Below are positions 1 through 8,898 of a stretch of 64,000 nt of DNA, piece by piece. The notes below the pieces were generated by a model that had not been told where the DNA came from, ran no database searches, and saw only the letters and a program-made list of their open reading frames with translations. A program made the translations under genes and the position numbers. This DNA comes from WHSW01 sp963769945 (lineage in GTDB: Bacteria; Actinomycetota; Thermoleophilia; Solirubrobacterales; 70-9), in NCBI GenBank assembly GCA_963769945.1, contig CAVYOA010000015.1, forward strand, positions 24,548-88,547, in the 5' to 3' direction. Within the stretch, counting starts at the first letter, position 1; each line of letters opens with the position of its first letter.

Positions 1-2
1 GC

Positions 3-79
3 GCCAAGGTCGCGCTTCAGCACAACATCGGCCTCGGCGGCGCCGCCGTCGTCTCGGTCTACAAGCCCGCCAACGCTAA
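3..79 (+). CDS. Thiolase C-terminal fragment (truncated by window edge)
   Basis: The first readable codons give ALQHNIGLGGAAVVSVYK, the glycine-rich C-terminal strand of thiolase-superfamily enzymes (acetyl-CoA acetyltransferase / SCP-X type), which act in the last step of beta-oxidation. No stop occurs in this frame before the next gene, so the frame runs open into the acyl-CoA dehydrogenase. A TAA lies one frame away at 77-79, right after the expected end, so a one-base error is more likely than a fusion. The end given here uses that TAA. Family assignment rests on about 25 residues only. Confidence 0.55.
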   Translation, partial: QGRASAQHRPRRRRRRLGLQARQR

Positions 80-182
80 GCCAGTGGCCGCGGGCGCGCA
101 GCCGGCCACCGCGACGGCGCTGACCGACCTGCGCAACCCCACTTCCGATCTAGTTCAAACCAGCGTCCAAGGAGCTGACGAA

Positions 183-1349
183 ATGAGCACCACGACTACC
201 GCCGCGCCCGTACGCGGACTGACTGACGAGCAGCGCGACTTCCAAGCCGCGATCCGCGACTTCTGCCAGCGCGAGCTCGGCACCGCCGAGAAGCGCGAGG
301 CGCTGACCGAGGGCTACACCGAGCTTCACTCGAAGGAGATCTACGACAAGCTCGCCGAGCTCGGCTGGCTCGGCGTCTCGATCGACGAGAGCTATGGCGG
401 CTCGGGCGGCGGCATGGTCGACGCCTGCATCTTCTTGGAGGAGACGATGCGCGGGCTCGTCCCGATCGCCGGCTACGGCGTCAGCCTGATCGTCGCCGGC
501 GCTTACGAGCGCTTCGGCACCGAGGAGCAAAAGCAGGAGATCCTCGGCGGCATCACGGCCGGCAAGGTCGAGGCGATCGCGATGTCGGAGCCCGAGGCAG
601 GCTCCGACGTCGGCGCGCTCTCCTGCAAGGCCGAGCGCCACAACGGCGGCTTCGTGCTCAACGGTCAGAAGACCTGGATCTCGGCGGCGCACATCGCCGA
701 CCACATCCTCGTCATCGCCCGCTCCGACGCTTCCGGCTCCAAGCACGAAGGCCTGTCGATGTTCTCGGTGCCGACCGACGCCGAGGGAATCGAGATCCGC
801 GGGATCGAGACGATGGGCGGCAGGGAGGTGAACGACGTCTTTCTCACCGATTGCTACGTGCCCTACGAACGCGTCCTCGGCCAGGTCGACGGCGGCTGGA
901 TGCAGCTGATGGCCGGGCTCAACGTCGAGCGCCTGATCCTCGCCGCGAGCGCGCTCGGGATCGCCCAGCGCGCCTTCGACGACGTCCTCGCCTACATCAA
1001 GGAGCGCAAGCAGTTCGGCCGCCCGATCGGCTCGTTTCAGGTGCTCAAGCACCGCATTGCCGACCTCGCGACCGAGCTCGAGTGCGCGCGGCTGCTGGTC
1101 TACGACGTCGCCCGCAAGGTCGACGACGACCCCGATCAGCTGCTGCCGCGCGAGGCCTCGATGGCGAAGCTGAAGGCGACCGAGGTGGCCAAGACGACCG
1201 CGCTCGCGGGGATGCAGATGATGGGCGGCTACGGCTATGCCACCGAGTACGACATGGAGCGCCACGTGCGCACGACCCTGGTGATGTCGATCTACGGCGG
1301 CACGAACGAGATTCAGCGCGAGATCGTTTCCAAGACATTCGGCCTGTAA
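183..1349 (+). CDS. Acyl-CoA dehydrogenase (FadE family)
   Basis: A 388-residue, full-length FAD enzyme that introduces the alpha,beta double bond into acyl-CoA thioesters in the cytoplasm. The first family signature is at residues 131-146 (AIAMSEPEAGSDVGAL) and the flavin/C-terminal helix segment QFGRPIGSFQ follows. Near the C-terminus the motif is IYGGTNEIQR (about 370-379). Short- and medium-chain enzymes carry the catalytic glutamate as YEGT here; this one has glycine, so its base must lie elsewhere, as in isovaleryl-CoA-type and many actinobacterial FadE proteins. The ATG at 183 is chosen because AAGGAG lies 9 nt upstream; the open frame extends further back into the thiolase. The stop overlaps the next gene's ATG by one base (TAATG), so the two are probably translated together. 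Substrate unknown. Confidence 0.88.
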   Translation: MSTTTTAAPVRGLTDEQRDFQAAIRDFCQRELGTAEKREALTEGYTELHSKEIYDKLAELGWLGVSIDESYGGSGGGMVDACIFLEETMRGLVPIAGYGVSLIVAGAYERFGTEEQKQEILGGITAGKVEAIAMSEPEAGSDVGALSCKAERHNGGFVLNGQKTWISAAHIADHILVIARSDASGSKHEGLSMFSVPTDAEGIEIRGIETMGGREVNDVFLTDCYVPYERVLGQVDGGWMQLMAGLNVERLILAASALGIAQRAFDDVLAYIKERKQFGRPIGSFQVLKHRIADLATELECARLLVYDVARKVDDDPDQLLPREASMAKLKATEVAKTTALAGMQMMGGYGYATEYDMERHVRTTLVMSIYGGTNEIQREIVSKTFGL

Positions 1350-2252
1350 TGCCGTCGATTCGCCTCGGCGGCGAAGCCGAGCCGGCCGACAGCGGCCCGC
1401 CGGGGCCGCGAGCCAAGCTGCGCACGCGCGAGGTCGAGGTCGGCGAGGTGGCGACGCGTTCGCTGTCCTCGCACGGCGAGGGCCGCCCGACGCTGCTGCT
1501 TCACGGCTGGCTCGACAACGCCGACACCTGGCTTGTCGGTGCTGGAACGTCTCGCCGTCGCCGGGCGCCCGGCGATCGCTTACGACCTGCCCGGATTCGG
1601 CACCGCGCCGGACCTCGAGCAAGGCTCGGTGCTCGACCAGCTCGTCGAGTTCGCTGCAGCCGCGATCACCGAGCTCGCCGACAAGTACGACGAAGAGGTT
1701 GTCGTCGCCGGCAACTCGCTCGGCGGCTGGGTCGCGCTCAAGCTGGCCGAGCGCTCCGAGCTGCCGCTTGCCGCCATCGTCCCGATCGCCCCCGCCGGGA
1801 TCGCGATGGCGCCGACGTTCTTCACCCTCGACCGGGTGCCGGCGATCTCCCGCGTGATCTCGCTGCCCGCTCCGGTTCCTGCGGCCGTCGTGCGCACGAT
1901 CGCCGGGCAGCTCTATCGCTCGCTCGCCTACGCCGATCCCGCGGGAGTCGACCAGCGCGTCGTCGACCGCTTCACCCGCTTCAACGTCGATCGCAGCGTC
2001 ATCCGCCGCCGCCTCGACTACGCCAAGCGCCTGCGCGGCGAGCTCGACAATCCCTTCGACGCCGGCGCGATCGACGTGCCGGTGACGGTGCTGTGGGGAA
2101 ACCGCGACCGTCTCTGCCTTCCATCCGGGGCACAAGAGCTCGCCAAGGCGCTGCCGGAGGCGACGATCCAGATGCTCGATGACGTCGGCCACACGCCGCA
2201 GGTCGAGTGCCCGGACGTCGTCGTCGAGGCGATCGTCGCGCTCGCCGACTAG
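1349..2252 (+). CDS. Alpha/beta hydrolase (one frameshift)
   Basis: A roughly 300-residue alpha/beta-hydrolase-fold protein, probably an esterase or thioesterase-like enzyme. The N-terminal part has LLLHGWLDNADTW, the oxyanion-hole HG motif. The nucleophile elbow is GNSLGG, the acidic residue is in WGNRDRL, and the histidine is in VGHTPQVE, so the Ser-Asp-His triad is complete. The frame changes near 1530-1540, between GWLDNADTW and SVLERLAVAGRP, and sequence similarity to the fold continues across the break. The start overlaps the acyl-CoA dehydrogenase stop, which suggests a lipid-catabolism operon. The substrate cannot be read from the sequence. Confidence 0.75.
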
Positions 2253-2266
2253 CGCCGCCACTCGAC

Positions 2267-3493
2267 TCAGCCGAGCATCGGCTCGACCTCGTCGGCGATC
2301 AGGCGCCCCAGCGGCAGTGACGAGGTCGCGGCGGGCGAGGGCGCGTTGCGGACGTAGAGCGCGCTCTCGGTCCGAGAGACGACGAAGTCGTCGACGAGCG
2401 AGCCGTCGCGCGCCACCGCCTGCGCGCGGATGCCCGGCCGGGCCGGCGACGAAGTCCGAAGCGCGCAGCTCGGGGATGAAGCGCTGCGCCTCGGCGACGA
2501 AGGCTCGCTTCGAGGTCGCGTGGCGCATCTCGGTCAGCCCGGTGCGCCAGAACTTCGCCATCAGCCGCCAGGTGCCCGGCCAGGCGAGTGTGTCGCGGAG
2601 GTCAGCGCCGCGCAGGCGCGAGAGCCGGTAGGCGTCGCGAGCGCCGACCATCAGCGCGGACGGGCCGAGCAGCACGTGCGCCGTCATGGATGCGCGTCAG
2701 GTGAGCGCCGAGGAAGGGAAGTCGGGATCGGGCACCGGATAGACGTTCGCGCGCACGAGGTGAGCGCGTTCGGGTCGCAGCCGCAGGTAGCCGCCGCGAA
2801 AGGGCACGATCCGCGGCTCGTCCGGCAGCACCGGCCGCGCGCGCGAGGCGGTCCGACCACGCTCCGGCGCAGACGACCACGGCCCGAGCCCGGGTCGTGC
2901 CTCGGGCGTGTCTGACGATCGCGCCGCCATCGCCCTCGGCTGACCGAGTCGACAGCGCAGCCCGGTGACGACCGAGCCACCGCGAGCCTCGAGGTCGGCG
3001 GCGTAACGATCGAGCCACGCGCGCGTAATCGACGACCCCGGTCTCGGGCGAGTGCAGCCCGGCGATGCCCGCTCACGTGCGGCTCGATCTGCGCGCAGCT
3101 CGTCGGCCGCCACGACGTCGCAGGCCCGCAACTCCGTTCTCGGTCCCGCGCCGCTCGAGCTCGTGCCAAGCGCTCGAGCTCCGACTCTCGCGTCGCGACG
3201 ATCAGCTTGCCGACGCGTCGCGCGTCGAGCCCGCGTTCGTCGCAGTACGCGTAAAGCTCGCGCGCCCCGGCAACGCAGAGGCGAGCCTTCAGCGATCCCG
3301 GCGCGTAGTAGATGCCCGCGTGAATGACACCGCTCGAGTGGCTCGTCTGATGGGCGCCGATCCGCGGCTCGCGGTCGAGCACGACCACCCGCATGCCGTC
3401 GTTGCGAAGCGCCAGCTCGCGCGCTGTCGCGAGCCCGACGATGCCTGCGCCGACGACGACAACGTCGCACTCGGTGGGTGGCGCGGTGCTCAT
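2267..3493 (-). CDS. lhgO: L-2-hydroxyglutarate oxidase, FAD-dependent (several frameshifts)
   Basis: LhgO oxidises L-2-hydroxyglutarate to 2-oxoglutarate using FAD (DAO superfamily). The N-terminus has the Rossmann motif DVVVVGAGIVGLATA, followed by HSSGVIHAGIYY, a hallmark of this family, and VGKLIVA. C-terminal pieces recovered from other frames include LVRANVYPVPDPDFP, FLGAHLTRIHDG, HVLLGPSALM and RFIPELRASDFV, then an ending SLPLGRLIADEVEPMLG. The span is 1,227 bp (409 codons), the normal family length, but about five frame changes occur between 3150 and 2440. All conserved blocks are in order, so this reads as an error-laden intact gene. An alternative start lies 10 codons upstream (3523). 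It is divergent from the ligase gene. Confidence 0.75.
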
Positions 3494-3556
3494 CGACTCG
3501 CTGCGCTGAAGACTGCGTTTCACTCGGGCGCCAGTCTGGCATTACGATCGGCCCGG

Positions 3557-4521
3557 ATGTCCCTGCCGCTGAAACCGCCGATCAAGCCGCAGCTGGCGCT
3601 CTCGCGAAAGCAGCTGCCGACCGACGAGGGCTGGGCCTATGAGCCCAAGTACGACGGCTTTCGCGCCCTCGCCTTCGTCGACGGCTCCGAGCTGTTCCTG
3701 CAGTCGCGCACGGGCAGGCCGTTGGCCCGCTACTTCCCCGAGCTCGTCTTTCCCCGAGGGCCGTTACGTGATCGACGGCGAGTTGCTGATCCTCGACGAC
3801 GACGGCCGCGAGGTCTTCGACGCGCTGCAGAACCGCCTGCACCCGGCCGAGTCGCGGGTGAAGATGCTGGCCGAGAAGACGCCGGCGCTGTTTCGCGCCT
3901 TCGATCGTGCTCGCGGTCGGCGACCAGAGCGCGATCGAGAGCCCGTTCGCGAGCGCCGCGCTGTGCTCGAAGAGCTCGCTCGGCGGCTTCGCCGACCCCG
4001 GCTCGGTCGAGCTGACACCGCTGGTCGAGCGAGCCGGCCGAGGCCGAGCCCTGGCTCGACCGGCGGCGAGGGCGTGATCGCCAAGCGCCTCGACTCGCCC
4101 TACCTGCGAAGGCGAGCGCAAGGCGATGGTCAAGATCAAGCGCCTGCGCACGATCGACGCGGTGATCGCCGGCTGGCGGCCCGGGCAAGGAGGAGAACAC
4201 GGTCGGCTCGCTGATGCTCGGCCTCTACGACTGCGAGGGCGAGCTCCACGTCGTCGGCCATACCTCCGGGCTCAAGGCAAAGGAGAAGCGCGAGCTCGTA
4301 ACGACACTGGCGCCGTATGAGACCGGCGACCGCGGCTCCGCCGAGCCCAGCCGCTGGTCGGCCGACCGCGACCTCGAGTGGGTCGCGCTGCGCCCCGAGC
4401 TCGTGATCGAGGTCAGCTTCGACCACGTCAGCGCCGGTCGCATCCGCCACGGCGCCAAGATCCTGCGCTGGCGCGAGGACAAAGCGCCGGCGAGTGCTCG
4501 ATCGAGCAGCTCGACAGCTAG
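3557..4521 (+). CDS. ligC: ATP-dependent DNA ligase, LigC type (several frameshifts)
   Basis: Nucleotidyltransferase-superfamily DNA ligase that seals nicks using ATP. The adenylation motif EPKYDGFR supplies the catalytic lysine near residue 30, followed by LFLQSRTGRPLARYFPEL and VIDGELL (motif III region), EGVIAKR (motif IV) and MVKIKR (motif V). The OB-fold part has LMLGLYDCEGELHVVGHTSG and LVIEVSFDHVSAGRIRHG. Frame changes lie near 3750, 3900, 4020-4110, 4190 and 4490. The reconstructed length of about 320 residues matches stand-alone LigC rather than multidomain LigD. A PolD-like polymerase lies 1.5 kb downstream; in Mycobacterium tuberculosis the equivalent genes (Rv3731, Rv3730c) are neighbours. 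No Ku gene is visible in the window. Confidence 0.78.
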
Positions 4522-4641
4522 CACCACGCGCGCTCGAGCTGATCTCGGTCCGCGGACTACTGCAAATCGACTACGGACATTTGATCGAGGACTACTCCAG
4601 TTGAGAACTGCCGTTCGGCTCCGTCGACCGAGGGGGAGCGC

Positions 4642-6031
4642 ATGGGGCAACGCCGCAGCATTCGGCCATTCGTGATGGCGGCAGCGGCGCTGTCGGTAGC
4701 CGGCCTGCTCGCGACGGCCACATCCGCCTCGGCCCACAGCTCGGGCGCACATTCCCGCTTGCCTCGTGCCCGACCTCCGCCGCTGTCCTCGGTCCGGGCA
4801 CCGAGTTGCTGCCCAACGGTCTTTACGAGGTGCAACCCGAGGTCGGTCCGCCGCTCACCACCCACGGCCCGGACGGGCCTCCGCCGCCGCGGATCCGGCG
4901 ACGACCGGCATCGGACTTCGAGCCCGGGGACGCTGAGCGCCCACCGGTCTGCGCGAGCGACCGCAGGCAGCACGTCCTCTATGCGCGGCCCGCCTCCGGC
5001 GTCGACAACTACGCGCTCCGCCGTACCCAAGATCCGCGGGATCGTCAGACGCATGAACGCGGTGCTGAATGCGGAGTCGCTCGCCAGCGGTGGTCCGAAC
5101 GCCGATTACCGGGTCCGCTGTGACATCGCCGGTGAGATCGCCGTCGACCGCCTGGTCACCAACGGTTCGAGCTTCTCGGAGATCGTCACGGCGGCGAGAG
5201 AGGCTGGGTACTCCTCCCCCCTGACGAACTACACGATCTTCTTCGACGGCGCGGCAGGGGCCGAGCTGCGGGTTTGCCTCCTATGACTTCGACGAGCGCG
5301 CAAGCGCCGCGAACTACAACAACCGCGGTGGCGGCTACGCAGTCACGTACTCCGACTGCTGGTACGGCGTCACCCCGATGCACGAGAGCGCCCACAACAT
5401 GGGCGCGGTCCAGTACGACGCCCCGAACTCGACCGGTTCGGGAATCCATTGCAACGAGAGCTACGACGTCGTCTGCTACACGCCCGACGGCGGCGACCGA
5501 AACCAGGGCGCGACGGCGTATCGCTGCCCGGGCCGGGCGCGGTTCGACTGCAATTTCGACGACTACTTCGATGCCGCTCCCGAGCCGGGCGAGTACCTGG
5601 AGTCACACTGGAACCTGGGCTCGCCGCTGAACAGCTTTCTGAACTTCGAAGGCACTCAGGCCCCGACGCAGCCGTACGCCGCTCTCGCATCGCTTCAAAA
5701 ACTTCCGGGCAACGGCAAGAAGATCGCCGGCGCCGCGGGCAAGCCAGGCGACTGGCAGCGATACAGCGTGCGCGTCCCGGGCAACGCCGAGCGCTTGCGA
5801 GTGGCGCTCGAGGTCGGCGAGGGTGCGAACTTGGCGCTTTACGTGCGGCGTCAGCTCGCGCCGACCAAGCAACGTTTCGATTGCAGGCAGCGCGCCGTTA
5901 GGTCCAACGCCGAATGCGACCGCAAGGACCCTCCCGGCGGTCGTTGGATCGTCGGGGTGCTGACCCGCGGTGGCGAGGCAGGCACGCCATACACGCTGCG
6001 GGCCAAGGTCCGGCGGACAAGCCCCCGCTAG
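4642..6031 (+). CDS. Secreted zinc-metalloprotease-like protein (several frameshifts)
   Basis: Starts after a strong GGGGGAG ribosome-binding site with a Sec signal peptide (MGQRRSIRPFVMAAAALSVA, then a small-residue cleavage region ending SASA). The middle part reads VDNYA, then IRGIVRRMNAVLNAESLASG and VRCDIAGEIAVD. The key motif is MHESAHNMGAVQYD at about 5378-5420, an HExxHxxG zinc site of the metzincin type, followed by YDVVCYTP, a Met-turn-like position holding valine. The last 120 residues form a separate beta-rich segment resembling a pre-peptidase C-terminal (PPC) domain. Frame changes lie near 4760, 5020 and 5270. The third zinc ligand expected three residues after the glycine is Q or a nearby residue, so activity is uncertain. 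Target unknown. Confidence 0.6.
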
Positions 6032-6062
6032 CTGCTCGCACAAGGACGCCGGCCCGCGCGGC

Positions 6063-7067
6063 TCAGGTGCGCTTCTTCTCCCGGCTCGGCTGCACCCGCT
6101 TCGGCTCGCCCTTCTGCTTGGCGAAATGCGGCGGCCAGGGTGCGTCGCCAAGGCCCTCGGCCTCGTCGCGGGTGGCGAGCTCGAGCAGCGATTCGAGCGA
6201 GTGGGCGACGTCGTCGATCGTCGCCGACGGATCGCCGCGCTCGGCGACGCGCGTGGGCACGGTGTCGAGACGAAGCTCGGCCGGATCGACGTCGGGCACC
6301 TCGTCCCACTCCAGCGGCGTCGACACCCGGGCGTCGGGCACCGGACGGACCGAGTAGGCCGAGGCGACGGTGCGGTCGCGGGCGTTTTGGTTGTAGTCGA
6401 CGAAGACCCCGTGGCGCTCCTCCTTCCACCACTTCGAGGTCGCGAGGTCGCTGCGGCGCTCGACCTCGCGCGCCAGTGCCAGCGCCGCGCGGCGGACCTC
6501 GGTGAAGTCCCACTTCGGCTCGACCCGAACGTTGACGTGGATCCCGCGCGAGCCCGAGGTCTTGGGAAACCCGAGCAGGCCGTGATCGGTGAGCACCTCG
6601 TGCACCACCAGCGCCACCTGGCGCACCTCCTCGAAGCCGACCTCGGGCGTCGGGTCGAGATCGACACGCAGCTCGTCGGGGTGATCGAGGTCCGAGCGCC
6701 GTGCCGGCCACGGATTGAAGTCGATGACACCGAGGTTGACCGCCCAGACGACGTGGGCGGCGTCGCCGGCGACGAGCTCGGTTGCGCTGCGGCCGCTGGG
6801 AAAGCGCACGGTCGCCGTTTCGAGCCAATCGGGTGCGTTCTTCGGCACCCGTTTCTGAAAGAAGAATTCTTCCTCGATGCCGTTGACGAAGCGCTTCATC
6901 GTCGTCGGGCGCTCGGCGAGGTGGCGACACGCCGCCTCGGCGACATCGACGTAGTAGGTGGCGAGGTCGAGCTTGGTGAACCCCGGCTCGGGGAAGTACA
7001 CCTTGCTCGGACTCGAGAGCCTCACCTCCCGCCCAGCCGTCTCGATCGTCGTCGCTTCCTTGGCCAT
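6063..7067 (-). CDS. LigD-type polymerase/primase domain protein (PolD, AEP superfamily)
   Basis: An intact 334-residue stand-alone archaeo-eukaryotic primase-like polymerase, the type that fills gaps with ribo- or deoxynucleotides during end joining and excision repair. The three catalytic motifs are present: DLDP (136-139, metal-binding aspartates), SGSRGIHV (171-178) and DYNQNARDRTVASAYSVR (224-241). The N-terminal VYFPEPGFTKLDLATYY is typical of LigD polymerase domains. It lacks ligase and nuclease domains; the ligase is supplied by the LigC-like gene at 3557. It is convergent with the metalloprotease gene, with a 31-nt gap. Closest functional parallel by architecture: mycobacterial PolD1/PolD2. 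Confidence 0.9.
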   Translation of the reverse strand: MAKEATTIETAGREVRLSSPSKVYFPEPGFTKLDLATYYVDVAEAACRHLAERPTTMKRFVNGIEEEFFFQKRVPKNAPDWLETATVRFPSGRSATELVAGDAAHVVWAVNLGVIDFNPWPARRSDLDHPDELRVDLDPTPEVGFEEVRQVALVVHEVLTDHGLLGFPKTSGSRGIHVNVRVEPKWDFTEVRRAALALAREVERRSDLATSKWWKEERHGVFVDYNQNARDRTVASAYSVRPVPDARVSTPLEWDEVPDVDPAELRLDTVPTRVAERGDPSATIDDVAHSLESLLELATRDEAEGLGDAPWPPHFAKQKGEPKRVQPSREKKRT

Positions 7068-7120
7068 TGGCTGGATGATCTCAAGCCGTGGCGCGAGGTG
7101 ACCGCGATAGCGTCCATTTC

Positions 7121-8091
7121 ATGACCTTGGAGACGCTGACCTACGAGACCGATGGACGGGCCGCGCGGATCACGCTCGACCGGCCCGAGCGTGCAAACGG
7201 GATCACGCACGAGATGCCGCGCGAGCTCAGTGCCTGCGTCGAACGCGCCAACCTCGATCCGGCGATTCACGTCATCGCCCTGGCAGGAAATGGATCGGGG
7301 TTCTGCGGGGGCTACGACCTCGTGGAATCTGCGGAGCAGATTCCACGAGAACAACCGCCCGCCACCTCCTCGGCTTCGCCTGCGGGGGTGCGGGGGGGCG
7401 GAGAGGGACGAGTCTCGGGGCTCGCCCGCTCGACCCGGCCGTGATCGCCGCCAACCACAACCCCGATGCCACCTGGGATCCGGTAACCGACTACCAGATG
7501 ATGTCGCGAAACGTGCGCGGGTTCATGAGCCTGTTTCACTCCGAGAAGCCGGTGGTCTGCAAGGTTCACGGTTTTTGCGTCGCCGGCGGTACCGACATGG
7601 CGCTGTGCTCGGACCTGCTGGTGATCGCCGACGACGCCAAGATCGGCTACCCGCCGGCGCGAGTCTGGGGTGTGCCGACGACGGCGCTTTGGGCGCACCG
7701 GATCGGCCCGGCGCGCGCCAAGCGCCTGTTGCTCACCGGCGACTCGCTCTCGGGCCGCGAGGCCGTGGAGTGGGGGCTGGCGAACGAGTGCGCGCCGCCG
7801 GCACAGCTCGACGCGGTCTTCGAGGAGCTGCTCGAACGGGTGGCGCGGATTCCAATCAACCAGCTGGTGATGCACAAGCTGCTCGTCAACCAGGCGTTCT
7901 ATGCACAGGGGCTCGCGGCGACGCAGACGCTGGGCACCTTCTTCGACGGCATCGCTCGCCATACCGCCGAGGGACACGACTTCGTGCGCCGCGCCGCCGA
8001 GGCGGGCTTTCGCGAAGCCGTGCGCGAGCGCGACGAGCCCTACGGCGACCACGGCCTTGGCGGCTCGACTGCCGGGGGTGGATCGAGCTGA
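7121..8091 (+). CDS. Enoyl-CoA hydratase/crotonase family protein (one frameshift)
   Basis: Crotonase-fold protein of the roughly 300-residue actinobacterial EchA type. It has LDRPERANGI, GNGSGFCGGYDL (first oxyanion-hole segment), VVCKVHGFCVAGGTDMALCS (second oxyanion segment), IGYPPARVWGVPTT and GIARHTAEGHDF near the C-terminus. The reading frame is lost between about 7340 and 7440, in a variable loop of the family that here holds a perfect 13-bp inverted repeat and a run of seven G; it resumes at LDPAVIAANHNPD. A single homopolymer indel would explain the break. A TAGCGT box 7 nt before the ATG suggests a leaderless transcript. Probable role: hydration or isomerisation of an acyl-CoA intermediate; substrate unknown. 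Confidence 0.8.
7320..7348. repeat. Perfect 13-bp inverted repeat inside the crotonase gene
   Basis: The arms tcgtggaatctgc (7320-7332) and gcagattccacga (7336-7348) are exact reverse complements separated by three bases. The left arm encodes the expected residues LVESAE, so the right arm looks like an inverted copy of coding sequence. It sits at the start of the stretch where the frame is lost. It could be a fold-back artefact, a template-switch event or a short palindromic insertion. Confidence 0.8.
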
Positions 8092-8094
8092 GGT

Positions 8095-8742
8095 CTACCG
8101 CTCGGCGGCGCGGGCAGGCCGTCCGAGTCGAGTGAGCGCGTCGAGGAATGTTTCGACGACACGCGTATCGAACTGGCTGCCGGCTTCTTTCAGCAGCTCG
8201 GCAGCGGCCTCCTCGTGGGTCATCGGCGCCTTGTAGACGCGCTCGGCTCGCATCGCGTCGTAGGCGTCGGCAACGGCGAGGATCCTCGACTCCACCGGGA
8301 TCTCGTCGGCGCCGACTCCGTGGGGGTAGCCCTTGCCGTCCGGGCGTTCGTGGTGGGAAAGAACCCAGCGCGCAACGTCGTCGAGGTTGCAGCTGTAGAG
8401 CAGGTCCGCTCCGATCTGGGGATGGCACTTGATCTGCTCCCACTCGCTCTTGTTGAGCTTGCCGGGCTTTCTCAGAATCTCGTCCCGAATCCCCACCTTG
8501 CCGACGTCGTGAAGCTCACCGGCGAGCCCGATAAGTTCGACGCGCTGGGGATCGAGCCCGAGCTCGTGTGCGGTCATCGCCGCGTAGCCGGAGACCGACC
8601 CACCATGATGGGCGAGGTCCGTGTAGCGATCCTCTAGCACCCGGGTGAGCTCGCGCAGAGGCTGTTCGAAGCCATCGCTGAGCGCGAGCGTCTCGGAGAT
8701 CTCGTCGGTTTCCGTACTCACGTGCTGCGCCTCCGGAGACAT
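8095..8742 (-). CDS. HD-GYP domain phosphohydrolase
   Basis: A 215-residue, single-domain HD-GYP protein. The family hydrolyses cyclic di-GMP or related dinucleotides with a di-iron centre. The metal site HDVGK is at 78-82, a conserved HPQIGADLL follows, then HHERPDGKGYP (130-140) and DAYDAM (159-164). There is no receiver, PAS or membrane domain, so no sensory input is visible; the N-terminal 25 residues are variable. The start at 8742 is preferred because AGGAGG lies 6 nt upstream; a longer frame reaching 8835 lacks such a site. It is convergent with the crotonase gene with a 3-nt gap. The exact substrate is not determined by the motifs. Confidence 0.85.
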   Translation of the reverse strand: MSPEAQHVSTETDEISETLALSDGFEQPLRELTRVLEDRYTDLAHHGGSVSGYAAMTAHELGLDPQRVELIGLAGELHDVGKVGIRDEILRKPGKLNKSEWEQIKCHPQIGADLLYSCNLDDVARWVLSHHERPDGKGYPHGVGADEIPVESRILAVADAYDAMRAERVYKAPMTHEEAAAELLKEAGSQFDTRVVETFLDALTRLGRPARAAER

Positions 8743-8898
8743 GTCCCTCCTGCGTCTAGCGCTCATCCATGCGGCGGTGTCAGCTTCGCAGGTTCCCGTC
8801 GTTTGCGGCAGAAACGCGGATCGCCGGTCGAACAAACGTCCAGGTCAACCGGCGTGCCGTAAGGGCGCTTCGACCACCCCGTAGGTCGAAAAAGCCGC

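Noticed and set aside
150..2687. An 845-codon open frame on the minus strand
   Set aside because: It is Arg/Asp-rich antisense translation of the acyl-CoA dehydrogenase and hydrolase genes; only its first part, the end of lhgO, is real.
2267..3493. Pseudogene call for lhgO and ligC
   Set aside because: All motifs are kept in order at normal total length and similar breaks occur throughout the window, so sequencing error is more likely.
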